This document shows, in pieces, positions 52,554 through 62,575 of a stretch of 64,000 bases of DNA. Source of the stretch: Mucilaginibacter celer. Lineage in GTDB: Bacteria; Bacteroidota; Bacteroidia; Sphingobacteriales; Sphingobacteriaceae. The stretch spans positions 2,294,001 to 2,358,000 of the forward strand of contig NZ_CP032869.1 in NCBI RefSeq assembly GCF_003576455.2. Reading direction: 5' to 3'. The notes below the pieces were generated by a model, which was given only the letters and a program-made list of their open reading frames with translations, did no database searches and was not told the origin of the DNA. Position numbers and translations under genes: made by a program. The first letter of the stretch is position 1, and every line of letters starts with the position of its first letter.

Positions 52554-53786
52554 ATGACTGATACTGCCGCTTCCAAAGCTTCGCGGAATGCATTTTTTTT
52601 AGTGCTTGTAGCCTCGCTGGGTTATTTTGTTGACATATACGACCTTTTGGTTTTTTCGATAGTGCGGATCCCCAGCTTAAAAAGCATTGGTTTAAGCGAA
52701 CAGGAAATAACAGATAAGGGATTGTTTATCATTAATGTACAAATGGCCGGATTGCTGCTTGGTGGCATTATATGGGGTATTATTGGTGATAAACTTGGCC
52801 GTATTAAAGTACTTTTTGGTTCGATATTGCTATACTCATTGGCCAACTTTGCTAATGGTTTGGTGCACGATGTTAATACTTACGCATTGGTAAGATTTAT
52901 AGCCGGGCTTGGCCTTGCCGGTGAATTAGGAGCAGGAATTACCTTAGTAAGCGAAACGTTAAGCAAAGAGAACCGCGGTTACGGCACTATGATGGTGGCC
53001 GTAATAGGTTTGTTTGGCGCTACGGCCGCTTATGCAGTTGCCAAATTTGGCTGGCGTAACGCTTATTTTGTAGGCGGTGGCTTAGGCATACTCTTGCTTT
53101 TGTTACGCATGGGCACTTTCGAATCGGGCATGTTTAAAAACGTAGAAAAAAGTGATGTATCCAAGGGTAATATGTGGATGCTTTTTACCAGTTGGGAACG
53201 CCTGAAAAAATACCTGTTTTGTATTTTGATCGGTGCACCATTATGGTATGTAGTTGGTGTATTGATCAGTTTTTCGGATAAATTTGGTGCAGCCCTGGGG
53301 GCGACAACAGTAATTAAACCCGGCGACGGAATATTTTACAGTTACATAGGTATTGCTATCGGTGATATCGTAGCTGGTTTGCTTGCCCAATTTACCAGGT
53401 CGCGCAAATTAACCATGGCTGTATTTTTAATACTCTCGTTGGTAAGCGTTCATTTCTACCTGAGCGATACCGGCATCACTCCCGAAAGGTTTGCGGTACT
53501 GAGCTTTTTTATGGGTTGTACGGTTGGTTATTGGGCAACTTTTGTTACCATCGCTTCCGAGCAGTTTGGCACCAATATTCGCTCTACGGTTACCACTACC
53601 GTACCAAACTTTGTACGCGGATCGCTTATTCCAATCACATTTGCATTTAATGCTTTTAAAGACAAATACGGATATATCCATGCCGGTTATATTATGATGG
53701 CGATACTTACCGTAATTTCCTTGTTTGCATTAAGCCAGCTTAAAGAAACCTTTGGTAAAGATTTGGATTACCTCGAAATAAGTTAA
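52554..53786 (+). CDS. MFS transporter
   Basis: 410 residues with 12 membrane helices. GYFVDIYDLLVFSIVRIPSL at the start and IIWGIIGDKLGRIKVLFGSIL (the GDxxGR-type loop) place it in the sugar/aromatic-acid porter group with sialate- and shikimate-like members. Substrate unknown. It stands alone; the region after it is rich in gtgttcca repeats. Confidence 0.86.
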   Translation: MTDTAASKASRNAFFLVLVASLGYFVDIYDLLVFSIVRIPSLKSIGLSEQEITDKGLFIINVQMAGLLLGGIIWGIIGDKLGRIKVLFGSILLYSLANFANGLVHDVNTYALVRFIAGLGLAGELGAGITLVSETLSKENRGYGTMMVAVIGLFGATAAYAVAKFGWRNAYFVGGGLGILLLLLRMGTFESGMFKNVEKSDVSKGNMWMLFTSWERLKKYLFCILIGAPLWYVVGVLISFSDKFGAALGATTVIKPGDGIFYSYIGIAIGDIVAGLLAQFTRSRKLTMAVFLILSLVSVHFYLSDTGITPERFAVLSFFMGCTVGYWATFVTIASEQFGTNIRSTVTTTVPNFVRGSLIPITFAFNAFKDKYGYIHAGYIMMAILTVISLFALSQLKETFGKDLDYLEIS

Positions 53787-53794
53787 AAACCCCC

Positions 53795-53992
53795 GTGTTC
53801 CATTTTCAAAAAACAAGTGTTCCAATTTAAAAACGGGGTGTTCCAAAGTGTTCCACAACTGATTGCCGAAAATGATAAATATTGATTATCAGTCACTTGT
53901 ATTTTCGACTTAAAAAAGTGGAACACTTAAATAATTGATTATCAATGTATTGATTTTTCGCAGGTGTTCCACCCCAAAAATTGGAACACCTG
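53795..53992. repeat. Cluster of GTGTTCCA words with terminal hairpin
   Basis: GTGTTCCA occurs on the + strand at 53795, 53817, 53838, 53848 and 53964, and its complement TGGAACAC at 53919 and 53982. The last pair forms an 11-bp perfect hairpin, caggtgttcca (53961-53971) with tggaacacctg (53982-53992), followed by tattttttt. TTGATTATCA also occurs twice (about 53883 and 53934). Confidence 0.75.
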
Positions 53993-54001
53993 TATTTTTT
54001 T
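53961..54001 (+). terminator. Hairpin terminator between MFS gene and hemF
   Basis: 11-bp perfect stem caggtgttcca/tggaacacctg with a 10-nt loop, then TATTTTTTT. Confidence 0.75.
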
Positions 54002-54065
54002 GTACCTGTTTTACAGCTTGTGATACTTCCCCGGCAATCCTCAAAATTCACTACTTTTACACCCT

Positions 54066-54980
54066 ATGATCAGCAAAGAACAAATAGCCGAAGATTATAA
54101 ACTGATACAGGATGAAATTTGCACCGCGCTTGAACAATTAGACGGTGCAGCCAAATTTGAGCAGGAACTTTGGGAGCGCGAAGGTGGGGGTGGAGGCCGT
54201 ACCCGCGTTATCCAAAACGGTACAATCCTCGAAAAAGGAGGAGTTAACTTTTCGGCAGTTCACGGTCATTTGCCCGATACCATGAAAAAAGCCCTGCAGG
54301 TTGAGCAGGACGATTTTTTTGCCACCGGCGTATCCATCGTGATCCACCCCAATCATCCGCTGGTGCCCATCATCCACATGAATATCCGCTATTTCGAAAT
54401 GCCATCAACCATGGCCGGCGAAAGCAAGCCCGTACGCTGGTTTGGCGGCGGTATCGATTTAACACCGCATTATGTTTTTGAGGATGATGCCCGCTATTTT
54501 CATAGTGGCTTAAAAGCAGTATGCGATCAATACTATGCCGATTTTTACCCCCGCTTTAAAAAGTGGGCTGATGATTATTTCTACATCAAACACCGCAACG
54601 AAACCCGCGGCATAGGCGGCATATTTTACGACAGGCTTACCGCCAACGACGACCTGAGCTGGGGGCAGATTTTTGAGTTTTCAAAATCAGTTGGCCGCTC
54701 GTTCGCTCCGCTATATACCGAATTGGTAAACCGTAACCGAAGTAAAGAATTTACAGAAGCTCAGCAATTATTTCAATACCAGCGCCGCAGCCGCTATGCC
54801 GAATTTAACCTCGTTTATGATGCCGGCACCAAATTTGGCCTGGAAACCAATGGCCGCATTGAATCGATACTGATGAGCCTGCCGCCAACCGCAAAGTGGG
54901 TTTACGATTACCATCCGCAACCCGGCAGCGATGAAGAAAAAACACTATCTTTATTAAAAAAAGGAATTAACTGGGCTTAG
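54066..54980 (+). CDS. hemF: Oxygen-dependent coproporphyrinogen III oxidase
   Basis: 304 residues. GGGIDLTPHYVFEDDARYFH (about 135-155), VIHPNHPLVPIIHMNIRYFE and ETNGRIESILMSLPP are hallmark segments. It converts coproporphyrinogen III to protoporphyrinogen IX using O2, in heme synthesis. A near-consensus -7 (TACTTTTA, 54052-54059) lies six bases from the ATG. After the stop comes a gctgaaagc-type simple repeat. Confidence 0.96.
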   Translation: MISKEQIAEDYKLIQDEICTALEQLDGAAKFEQELWEREGGGGGRTRVIQNGTILEKGGVNFSAVHGHLPDTMKKALQVEQDDFFATGVSIVIHPNHPLVPIIHMNIRYFEMPSTMAGESKPVRWFGGGIDLTPHYVFEDDARYFHSGLKAVCDQYYADFYPRFKKWADDYFYIKHRNETRGIGGIFYDRLTANDDLSWGQIFEFSKSVGRSFAPLYTELVNRNRSKEFTEAQQLFQYQRRSRYAEFNLVYDAGTKFGLETNGRIESILMSLPPTAKWVYDYHPQPGSDEEKTLSLLKKGINWA

Positions 54981-55035
54981 GCTTGAGCTGAAGGCAGAAA
55001 GCTGAAAGCGGAAAGCCTGGCTGATATCGTTACCT

Positions 55036-55434
55036 ATGAAAAAAACTTTTCTATCGATAATCTTTGCATTGTTGCTATGCGCTTTTCGGTTTGATGACAG
55101 TCCGTTAAAAGGTACCTGGGAGTATCGAGGCGGCATCATTAATGGTAAACTTGATGGTGCGCCGAAAGATTACAAACTACAGCGGGTTTACGATAATGAG
55201 CATTATAAAGCCAAAGTAATAGAGGATGGCGAGAAAACGCTGATATATGAAAAAGGCGACTACCGTCTGAATGCCGATACCTGCTTCGAAACGCAAACCT
55301 ATTGCATGCAGGAGTCAAAACTGCTTAACAAAACCATAAAATACAACTATATTATAAGCAATGATACCCTTAAACTGCTTTCAGTTTTACCAAACGGAAA
55401 CAAGGTTGAAGACTATTGGGTTAAGCTTAGATAA
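55036..55434 (+). CDS. Small exported lipocalin-like protein
   Basis: 132 residues. Signal-like start MKKTFLSIIFALLLCAF; then a beta-rich body with SPLKGTWEYRGGIINGKLDG, as in small lipocalin-like Bacteroidota proteins where GTWxY opens the first strand, and an end NGNKVEDYWVKL. The family assignment is tentative and the function unknown. It is transcribed like hemF and gyrA but with its own spacing. Confidence 0.6.
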   Translation: MKKTFLSIIFALLLCAFRFDDSPLKGTWEYRGGIINGKLDGAPKDYKLQRVYDNEHYKAKVIEDGEKTLIYEKGDYRLNADTCFETQTYCMQESKLLNKTIKYNYIISNDTLKLLSVLPNGNKVEDYWVKLR

Positions 55435-55594
55435 ACCTGCAAAGTGTAACAAAAATTTAACATACTACACCCTAAAAACGCCGTTTATTATTACTAAAAG
55501 TGGCGGGGTGTCAACTATTTTTTTAACTTCGCAGGTCGTTTAAAAATCAATTTTAACACGCAATTATAAGAGAAGGCTCTACAAATAATTAAAA

Positions 55595-58192
55595 ATGGCT
55601 GAAGGAACAGAAAACGATAATTCACACGCAGAAGACAGGATAATTTCGATAAATATTGATGAGGAAATGCGATCGGCCTACATTGATTATTCAATGTCGG
55701 TTATCGTTTCAAGGGCGCTGCCCGATGTCCGCGATGGACTAAAACCGGTACACAGGCGTGTATTATACGGCATGCTTGACCTGGGCCTTACCAACGGCAA
55801 GCCCTATAAAAAATCGGCTCGTATAGTAGGTGAGGTAATGGGTAAATACCACCCTCACGGCGATAAATCGGTATATGATACCATGGTACGTATGGCCCAG
55901 GAGTGGAGCTTGCGTTATCTTTTGGTTGAAGGCCAGGGTAACTACGGATCTGTTGACGGTGACGAACCTGCGGCAATGCGTTATACCGAAGCCCGCCTGC
56001 AAAAGCTTGCTGAAGAGATGCTGGCCGATATCAACAAAGATACCATCGACTACCAGTTAAACTTTGATGATTCTTTACAGGAGCCAACCGTACTACCTTC
56101 TAAATTCCCTAACCTGCTGGTTAACGGTGCTTCGGGCATTGCGGTGGGTATGGCTACCAATATGGCACCGCACAATCTTTCGGAGGTTATTGATGCTACT
56201 GTAGCATTGATTGATAACCGCCAGATTGAGGTTGCCGAGTTAATGAAATATGTAAAAGGCCCGGATTTCCCGACTGGTGGTATCATTTATGGTTACGATG
56301 GCCCGCGTGAGGCGCTGGAAACCGGTCGTGGCCGTGTAGTGATCCGTGCCCGTGCCGAAATTGAAACTTATAACGGCGAGCGCGAGCGTATCATTGTTAG
56401 CGAAATACCTTACCAGGTAAACAAAGCGCTGATGATTGAGCGTACCGCCGAACTGGTTAACGAGAAAAAAATTGAAGGCATCTCCGCAATCCGCGATGAA
56501 TCGAGCAGGGAAGGGATTCGCGTTGTTTATGAAATAAAACGTGATGCTAATGCAGCCATTGTTTTAAATAATCTGTTTAAATACACTGCTTTACAAACTT
56601 CATTCAGTGTAAACAACATCGCATTGGTTAATGGCCGCCCTATGTTGCTTAATCTGAAGGATCTGATCCATCACTTTGTTGAGCACCGCCATGAGGTTGT
56701 TATACGCCGTACCAAATTTGAGCTTAACGAGGCTGAAAAACGTGCACACATCCTTGAAGGTTTGTTGATCGCGTTAGATCATTTGGACGAAGTTATCCGC
56801 CTGATCCGCGCATCGCAAACACCTGATGAAGCAAGGGAAGGGTTGATGAGCAGCTTCGGCTTAACAGATATCCAGGCCCGCGCTATCCTCGATATGACAT
56901 TAAGGAGGTTAACAGGACTTGAGCGTGATAAGATCAAAGATGAATATGCTGCTTTAATGAAACTCATCGAACATTTGAAAAACATCCTGAGCGACGAAGG
57001 CATGAGGATGCAGATCATCAAGGACGAGTTGACCGAGATTAAAGAAAAATATGGCGATGAGCGCCGCACCGAAATGGTTCACTCATCTGCCGAAATGCAG
57101 ACTGAAGATTTCATCGAGGACGAGAACGTAGTAATCACCATCTCGCGCGAAGGCTATATCAAACGTACACCGCTTACCGAATATCGCCGCCAGGGTAGGG
57201 GTGGTAAGGGTGCTATTGGCAGTAACAGCCGTGATGAGGATTTCATCGAGCACCTGTTAATCGCATCCAACCATAACTATATGTTGTTCTTCACCGAGTC
57301 GGGGCAATGTTTCTGGCTCAGGGTATTTGAAATTCCGGAAGGCACACGTACTTCAAAAGGCCGTGCTATCCAGAATATCATCAATATCCCTAAAGAAGAA
57401 AAGATCAAGGCATATATTAAGTTGCTTTCATTAAAAGATACTACCTACCTCGAAAACAACTTCATTATCATGTGTACCAAAAAAGGTACCATCAAGAAAA
57501 CTTCGCTTGAGGCTTACTCTCGTCCGCGTTCAAACGGTATTAACGCTATTAATATCAATGAGGGCGATTCGCTGTTGGAAGCAAGCTTAACCAGCGGTAA
57601 CAGCGAAATTGTAATGGCACTTAAATCGGGCCGTGCAATTCGCTTTAACGAATCAACTGTGAGGCCGATGGGGCGCACAGCTACAGGTGTACGCGGTATC
57701 ACTCTTGATGATGAGAATGATGAGGTAGTTGGCATGATCAGTATTGATGATACACAGACCACTACAGTACTGGTAGTATCAGAAAAAGGCTATGGAAAAC
57801 GTACCGATATTGAAGATTACCGCGTTACCAACCGCGGCGGTAAAGGTGTAAAAACTTTAAATATTACTGAAAAAACCGGAAACCTTGTAGCCATAAAAGG
57901 TGTTACAGATAAAGAAGACCTGATGATTATCAATAAATCGGGCATTATTATCCGTATTGCAGTTAGCGAGTTGAGGGTAATGGGTCGCGCCACACAGGGT
58001 GTAAGGCTCATCACACTTAAAAACGACGACGAAATTGCTTCAGTAGCCAAAATAGAGCATGAAGAAGAGGAAGAAGTAGGCGAGGGCGATGTTGACGCGG
58101 CTGAAGGCACTGATGCTACCGGCGAAACAACCGGTGAAAGCAATACGGCCGATGACAGCACAGAAACATCATCCGACGATACAACTGAATAA
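55595..58192 (+). CDS. gyrA: DNA gyrase subunit A
   Basis: 865 residues. Active-site Tyr130 in [10 protein letters not shown] (E. coli Tyr122), QRDR-like [10 protein letters not shown], the GyrA box QGRGGKGA and a beta-pinwheel of repeats ([22 protein letters not shown]). The ~50-residue acidic tail is rich in Glu, Asp, Thr and Ser. With GyrB it supercoils DNA. The position equal to E. coli Ser83, the main quinolone contact, is Lys91 here; Asp87 is kept. Two TPR genes follow within 3 and 9 bp of each other's ends. Confidence 0.97.
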   Translation: MAEGTENDNSHAEDRIISINIDEEMRSAYIDYSMSVIVSRALPDVRDGLKPVHRRVLYGMLDLGLTNGKPYKKSARIVGEVMGKYHPHGDKSVYDTMVRMAQEWSLRYLLVEGQGNYGSVDGDEPAAMRYTEARLQKLAEEMLADINKDTIDYQLNFDDSLQEPTVLPSKFPNLLVNGASGIAVGMATNMAPHNLSEVIDATVALIDNRQIEVAELMKYVKGPDFPTGGIIYGYDGPREALETGRGRVVIRARAEIETYNGERERIIVSEIPYQVNKALMIERTAELVNEKKIEGISAIRDESSREGIRVVYEIKRDANAAIVLNNLFKYTALQTSFSVNNIALVNGRPMLLNLKDLIHHFVEHRHEVVIRRTKFELNEAEKRAHILEGLLIALDHLDEVIRLIRASQTPDEAREGLMSSFGLTDIQARAILDMTLRRLTGLERDKIKDEYAALMKLIEHLKNILSDEGMRMQIIKDELTEIKEKYGDERRTEMVHSSAEMQTEDFIEDENVVITISREGYIKRTPLTEYRRQGRGGKGAIGSNSRDEDFIEHLLIASNHNYMLFFTESGQCFWLRVFEIPEGTRTSKGRAIQNIINIPKEEKIKAYIKLLSLKDTTYLENNFIIMCTKKGTIKKTSLEAYSRPRSNGINAININEGDSLLEASLTSGNSEIVMALKSGRAIRFNESTVRPMGRTATGVRGITLDDENDEVVGMISIDDTQTTTVLVVSEKGYGKRTDIEDYRVTNRGGKGVKTLNITEKTGNLVAIKGVTDKEDLMIINKSGIIIRIAVSELRVMGRATQGVRLITLKNDDEIASVAKIEHEEEEEVGEGDVDAAEGTDATGETTGESNTADDSTETSSDDTTE

Positions 58193-58195
58193 ACT

Positions 58196-59314
58196 ATGCA
58201 CTACCGCAAAATCTTTTTAACAGTTTTAATATCATTTGTTACTACAACCTTCGCGTTTGCCCAAAAGGAAGCGCTGAAGGTTGTGGTTAACAACCTGGCC
58301 TTTTACAAACAAAAAGGCGATCTCAAATACCTCGCAGCAGCAAAAAAGTCGGCCGATAGTTTGATCATCACTAAATCAGACACCGCTGATATCGAAAAAA
58401 ACCTGTACAGGGCCATCGTAAATTCGAGCATTTTGTATGTCGATTCGCTGAATAAACTGGGTATGCCGTCTGAATTGATTACCCAAACCTCGCAGCTAAT
58501 TGATAAGTTATCAGCAAAAAATAAGATCTTCAAATATCAATCCGAGCTTGATTATACTAAGCGCTGTATGGCAAATACTTATATCCGCAAGGGTTTTGAA
58601 TATGTAAACAATTCGGATTTTAACAATGCCAAAACATCGTTTGAGAATGCTAAAAAGTATGCTCCGGGCATGAACCAGATCAATACTTACATAGCATTTG
58701 CCAATAATAAAGCGGGCAATTTACAGGACGCTGCAAAATATTACACCACTTTATTAAAAACCGATAGCGCAAAAACCGAATATATCGAAACGGCATCCAA
58801 CATTTATAAAGCCCTGGGCGACACCGCAAAAGCTTTACAAATATTGCAAAAGGGAAGGAAGCTGTTACCTAACGACCGGTTTTTATTGCTGGATGAGGCC
58901 AATATCTACAACAACAAAAAAAACTATAAAGCGTTAGAACCCCTGATACCACCCTTGCTTGATATCAATGCCAATAACGCCGATATTGCATTTGTTGCCG
59001 CAAATTGCTACGATCATTTAAATAAATTTGAATTGGCCGAATCACTATATTTACGTGCGATTGAACTAAGCGGAACCGATTTCGATCCGGCATTTAACCT
59101 CGGCTTGTTATATTTGAAACAAACTGCCGGTAAAAAGGAGGGGAGCGATATCCAGGATCTGGGCAGGGCTATTCAATGGCTTGAAAAAGCTAATGAGATA
59201 TCACCCAACAATGTAAAAAGCTTACAGGCGCTGCAACTGGCTTATCAAAAGTCGGAAAACCAGGACATGTTAGACAGAGTAAACAATAAACTAAAACAGT
59301 TAACCAATCAATAA
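58196..59314 (+). CDS. Exported TPR protein 1
   Basis: 372 residues. Signal peptide (KIFLTVLISFVTTTFAFAQ), then tetratricopeptide helices from ~130 (FEYVNNSDFNNAKTSFENAKKYAPG; AKYYTTLLKTDSA; PAFNLGLLYLKQ). Starts 3 bp after gyrA, so read through from it. Helical scaffold in the periplasm; partner unknown. Confidence 0.85.
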   Translation: MHYRKIFLTVLISFVTTTFAFAQKEALKVVVNNLAFYKQKGDLKYLAAAKKSADSLIITKSDTADIEKNLYRAIVNSSILYVDSLNKLGMPSELITQTSQLIDKLSAKNKIFKYQSELDYTKRCMANTYIRKGFEYVNNSDFNNAKTSFENAKKYAPGMNQINTYIAFANNKAGNLQDAAKYYTTLLKTDSAKTEYIETASNIYKALGDTAKALQILQKGRKLLPNDRFLLLDEANIYNNKKNYKALEPLIPPLLDINANNADIAFVAANCYDHLNKFELAESLYLRAIELSGTDFDPAFNLGLLYLKQTAGKKEGSDIQDLGRAIQWLEKANEISPNNVKSLQALQLAYQKSENQDMLDRVNNKLKQLTNQ

Positions 59315-59323
59315 TAAAGCATC

Positions 59324-60586
59324 ATGAAAATCAAACTTTTGATGGCAGGCCTGTTAGGCTTAGTTTCAGCAACGGCGTTTGCACAAAAAGGCGAGCTTAA
59401 TACAGCTAAAGAAGAATACGAAAAATATTCTGGCTTAAGAGGACAGCCGGCAATGGCATCAATGGCAGGTAAAAGCCTGAGCACTGCTAAAGAATCTATC
59501 GATAAAGCAGCCGTTAACGAAAAAACAGCCACTTTGCCGTTAACCTATGCCGTTAAAGGATCAATTTATTCTGCGCTTGCCGTTCAGGATACCGTAGCGG
59601 CTACTTCGCTGCCATTATTTAACACCGCCGAAGAAGCTCTTAAAAAAGCTAAAGAAGTTGATTCAAAAGGTGAGAATACCAAAATGATTAACGAAGCTTA
59701 TTTAAACCTTGCTCAATACCAGCTTACCAAAGGTGTAAAAGAATATTCGGCCGGTAAATACGATCTGGCTTACAAAGCTTTTGATTTTTACCGCACTGTA
59801 GCTCCTGAAGATACTAACGCCATTTATTATACCGGTTTGGCCGCTGCAAACGCTAAAAATTATCCTGCAGCAATAACCAATTACAGCAAGTTACTTACTA
59901 CCAATTTTTCAAAAAACCAAACTACATATCTTGATCTGTCGTCGTTGTATTTAGCCAACAGGGATACTGTTAATGCGTTAAAAACCGCAAGCGATGGTGT
60001 AGCAAAATATCCGGCCAACAGCGAATTGCGTAAACGCGAAATTGAGATCAGTTTGCAAACAGGTAAAGAAAAAGAGGTTGTTGATAAAATCCAGGCTGCT
60101 TTGGTTAACGATCCAAAAAATAAAACTTTGTATTACTATGCAGGCCTGACTTACTCACAGGCAGGTGATGGTTATTTAAACGCGCAAAAAGCTGCAAAAG
60201 ACCCGGCTGCAAAAGCAAAATTGCAGGCATCAAAAGCCGAAGCTTACGGCAAAGCGGGTGAGATGTACAAAAAAGCACTGGAAATTGATCCTAACTATTT
60301 TGAAGCGAATTTGAACCTTGGTTACATTATTTTAAGCCCGGCAATTGATGCTTACAACGCTGCTAATAAATTACCGGCCAACAAGCAAAAAGAATATGAT
60401 GCCGCTGTTGCCAAAGCAAAAGCACAGTTTGATTTGGCTAAACCGTACCTGGTTAAAGCTGCGGAGCTTCAGCCAAAATCGTTAGATGCATTACAAAACT
60501 TAAGAACTTACTATCAAGGTGTAAGGGATGATGCTAATGCTGCCAAAATTAAAGCGCAGATTGACGCTTTACCAGCTAACCAATAA
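59324..60586 (+). CDS. Exported TPR protein 2
   Basis: 420 residues. Signal peptide (KLLMAGLLGLVSATAFAQ), several TPR pairs (YLNLAQYQLTKGVKEYSAGKY; YTGLAAANAKNYPAAITNYSKLL; GEMYKKALEIDPNYFEANLNLGYI). Similar plan to the gene before it, 9 bp away, and probably an old duplicate. Weak hairpin agaggagaggctt/aagcctttctct after it (60595-60622) may end the gyrA operon. Confidence 0.85.
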   Translation: MKIKLLMAGLLGLVSATAFAQKGELNTAKEEYEKYSGLRGQPAMASMAGKSLSTAKESIDKAAVNEKTATLPLTYAVKGSIYSALAVQDTVAATSLPLFNTAEEALKKAKEVDSKGENTKMINEAYLNLAQYQLTKGVKEYSAGKYDLAYKAFDFYRTVAPEDTNAIYYTGLAAANAKNYPAAITNYSKLLTTNFSKNQTTYLDLSSLYLANRDTVNALKTASDGVAKYPANSELRKREIEISLQTGKEKEVVDKIQAALVNDPKNKTLYYYAGLTYSQAGDGYLNAQKAAKDPAAKAKLQASKAEAYGKAGEMYKKALEIDPNYFEANLNLGYIILSPAIDAYNAANKLPANKQKEYDAAVAKAKAQFDLAKPYLVKAAELQPKSLDALQNLRTYYQGVRDDANAAKIKAQIDALPANQ

Positions 60587-60837
60587 CAAAAATAAGAGGA
60601 GAGGCTTACAAAAGCCTTTCTCTTTAAAATAGCTATTTAACATAATGTTAATTATAGTAAAATAAAACAAATCAAAACAGAGCGATATTACGAGGCCGTT
60701 ATTTGGAATTTTCAACGCATATCAGCGTAAGAAAAGTTTACGATTGTCAAGCGAATTTAATTTTGTAAGTACAAAATCTGGCAATGCTACAAAACGGCAT
60801 TACACTTGTAAAAGCCAAACCAAAAAACAAACAAACC

Positions 60838-61632
60838 ATGAATCTTAATTTAAAAAACAAAACCGCGCTCGTTACCGGATCAACAGCCGGCATTGGATAT
60901 GCTATTGCAAAATCATTAGCAACCGAAGGTGTTAACGTTTATATAAATGGCCGCAGCCAGGCCAAGGTTGATGAAGCCACAAAGAAACTGATTGAAGAAA
61001 CAGGAAATGAAAATATTAAAGGCATCGCGGCTGATTTTGCGAATACTGCACAGATATCTGCGCTAACAGAGCAATTGCCGGAGGTTGACATTTTGGTAAA
61101 CAACGTTGGCATTTTTGAACCTAAAGAATTTGCCGCAATAACCGACGAGGACTGGTTTAAATTTTACGAAGTGAACGTTTTAAGCGGTGTACGCTTATCA
61201 AGGGCATATTTTGATAAAATGCTGGCCAAAAACTGGGGCCGTATAATTTTCATTTCCAGCGAGTCGGCTTACCAGATCCCTACAGAAATGATTCATTATG
61301 GTATGACCAAAACTGCGCAAATTGCTGTTGCACGTGGCCTTGCCGAACTTACCACAAACACCGGCGTAACCGTAAACACCGTATTGCCAGGTCCAACAAT
61401 GTCTGAAGGTGTTGGCGATTTTGTGCAGGCTTTAGCCGATGGCCAGGGCGTTACCACAAGCGAAATTGAAAAAGATTTCTTCGCCAATATCCGTGGTACA
61501 TCGTTGTTAAAACGCTTTATTACAACCGATGAAATTGCCAACCTGGTAACTTATGTAGCCAGCCCGTTATCGGCAGCCACTAATGGCGCTACTTTGCGTG
61601 CCGACGGCGGCGTTATAAAAACGGCATTCTAA
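60838..61632 (+). CDS. SDR-family oxidoreductase
   Basis: 264 residues from ATG 60838 (MNLNLKNKTALVTGSTAGIG); an ATG at 60784 would add 18 unlikely residues. Cofactor motif TGSTAGIGYA, NNVGIFEP (NNAG variant), catalytic IHYGMTK (Tyr154, Lys158) and the ending LRADGGVIKTAF. Substrate unknown. It shares a bidirectional terminator with the convergent lipoprotein gene. Confidence 0.88.
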   Translation: MNLNLKNKTALVTGSTAGIGYAIAKSLATEGVNVYINGRSQAKVDEATKKLIEETGNENIKGIAADFANTAQISALTEQLPEVDILVNNVGIFEPKEFAAITDEDWFKFYEVNVLSGVRLSRAYFDKMLAKNWGRIIFISSESAYQIPTEMIHYGMTKTAQIAVARGLAELTTNTGVTVNTVLPGPTMSEGVGDFVQALADGQGVTTSEIEKDFFANIRGTSLLKRFITTDEIANLVTYVASPLSAATNGATLRADGGVIKTAF

Positions 61633-61669
61633 ATCGTCATTTCATTTTAAATCGTCATTTGACGAAATA

Positions 61670-61705
61670 AAAAAATCCCGTACCTACATGGATACGGGAT
61701 TTTTT
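61670..61705. terminator. Bidirectional terminator between SDR and lipoprotein genes
   Basis: aaaaaatcccgta (61670-61682) pairs exactly with tacgggatttttt (61693-61705). Two copies of aaatcgtcattt precede it (61631 and 61649). Confidence 0.9.
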
Positions 61706-61723
61706 ATGGAAATACTATCCGGA

Positions 61724-61921
61724 TTACATTTTGGTAGTATCTTTTTTGCTTGTGTCTTTTTTAGCAGTATCGGTGGCTGCAGGTGCCGGAGTGCTTTGGC
61801 TTGCAGTATCCATTTTGGTGGTATCAGATCCGTCGCCTGCCTTTTTTTCAGAACTGCAGCCCGTAGCAATTCCACCAATCATTGCCGCGACAAGCGCGAA
61901 GCTTAAAATTTGCTTTTTCAT
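61724..61921 (-). CDS. Small low-complexity lipoprotein
   Basis: 65 residues from ATG 61921; the open frame extends 15 codons upstream but the signal peptide starts here. MKKQILSFALVAAMIGGIATGC has a lipobox (IATGC), so the mature chain starts at Cys22 or so and consists of Ser, Thr, Asp, Lys and Ala (KKDTSKKDTTKM at the end). Disordered small lipoproteins of this type are common in Bacteroidota; role unknown. Confidence 0.75.
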   Translation of the reverse strand: MKKQILSFALVAAMIGGIATGCSSEKKAGDGSDTTKMDTASQSTPAPAATDTAKKDTSKKDTTKM

Positions 61922-62092
61922 AGTTATTTGTTTTAGAAAATTAATTATCAATATGTTGTGAACCATACTATAAACCCTCCCGGTAGCTTATTGTTTAACC
62001 AATGTTTAAAAAGCCCGTATTTTTTTTAACATTGCCTGTTTTGATTAACATTGGCGGGCATAATCCGGCATTTTTTCTGATATTTAAGCGTT

Positions 62093-62569
62093 ATGGTTGT
62101 ATCCGAACGATTATTGAAATGGGTGATGAGGTTATACCCCCCTCTCCTCTTTCAACGTATTTGGGTTGTTAAATTTTTAAAAGGATACCGTGGCGTGGAA
62201 GTAAGGATACGTAAAAGTTTTCTGAATAAAAATTACAATAATAGCATCTTCGGGGGTACGCTTTTCTCGGCTGCTGATCCTTTCTATCCCCTGCTCTTTC
62301 ACCAGATTTTTACGGGTAAGGGATATAAACTGATGGTATGGTCAAAATCGGCATCGATACAATATATCAAACCGGCCACTACAAATTTATTTTTCAATAT
62401 CAGCCTGAGCGACAATGATATCGACGATGCAGAAACCATTTTAAATACCAGCGGGAAATTTATTAGCACCTTCCCTATTGACATTTACAATAAAGATGGC
62501 GAAATATGCGTATCCCTGATGAACGAGGTGTACGTGCGGAACTTAAACTTTATTGATACTAATATATAG
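62093..62569 (+). CDS. DUF4442 hotdog-fold (thioesterase-like) protein
   Basis: 158 residues. NYNNSIFGGTLFSAADPFYPLLFHQ with the helix-and-sheet pattern of a hotdog domain, as in DUF4442/YiiD C-terminal proteins. Acyl-CoA thioesterase activity is plausible from the fold only. 6 bp before the GNAT gene, so likely cotranscribed. Confidence 0.8.
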   Translation: MVVSERLLKWVMRLYPPLLFQRIWVVKFLKGYRGVEVRIRKSFLNKNYNNSIFGGTLFSAADPFYPLLFHQIFTGKGYKLMVWSKSASIQYIKPATTNLFFNISLSDNDIDDAETILNTSGKFISTFPIDIYNKDGEICVSLMNEVYVRNLNFIDTNI

Positions 62570-62575
62570 CTACTG

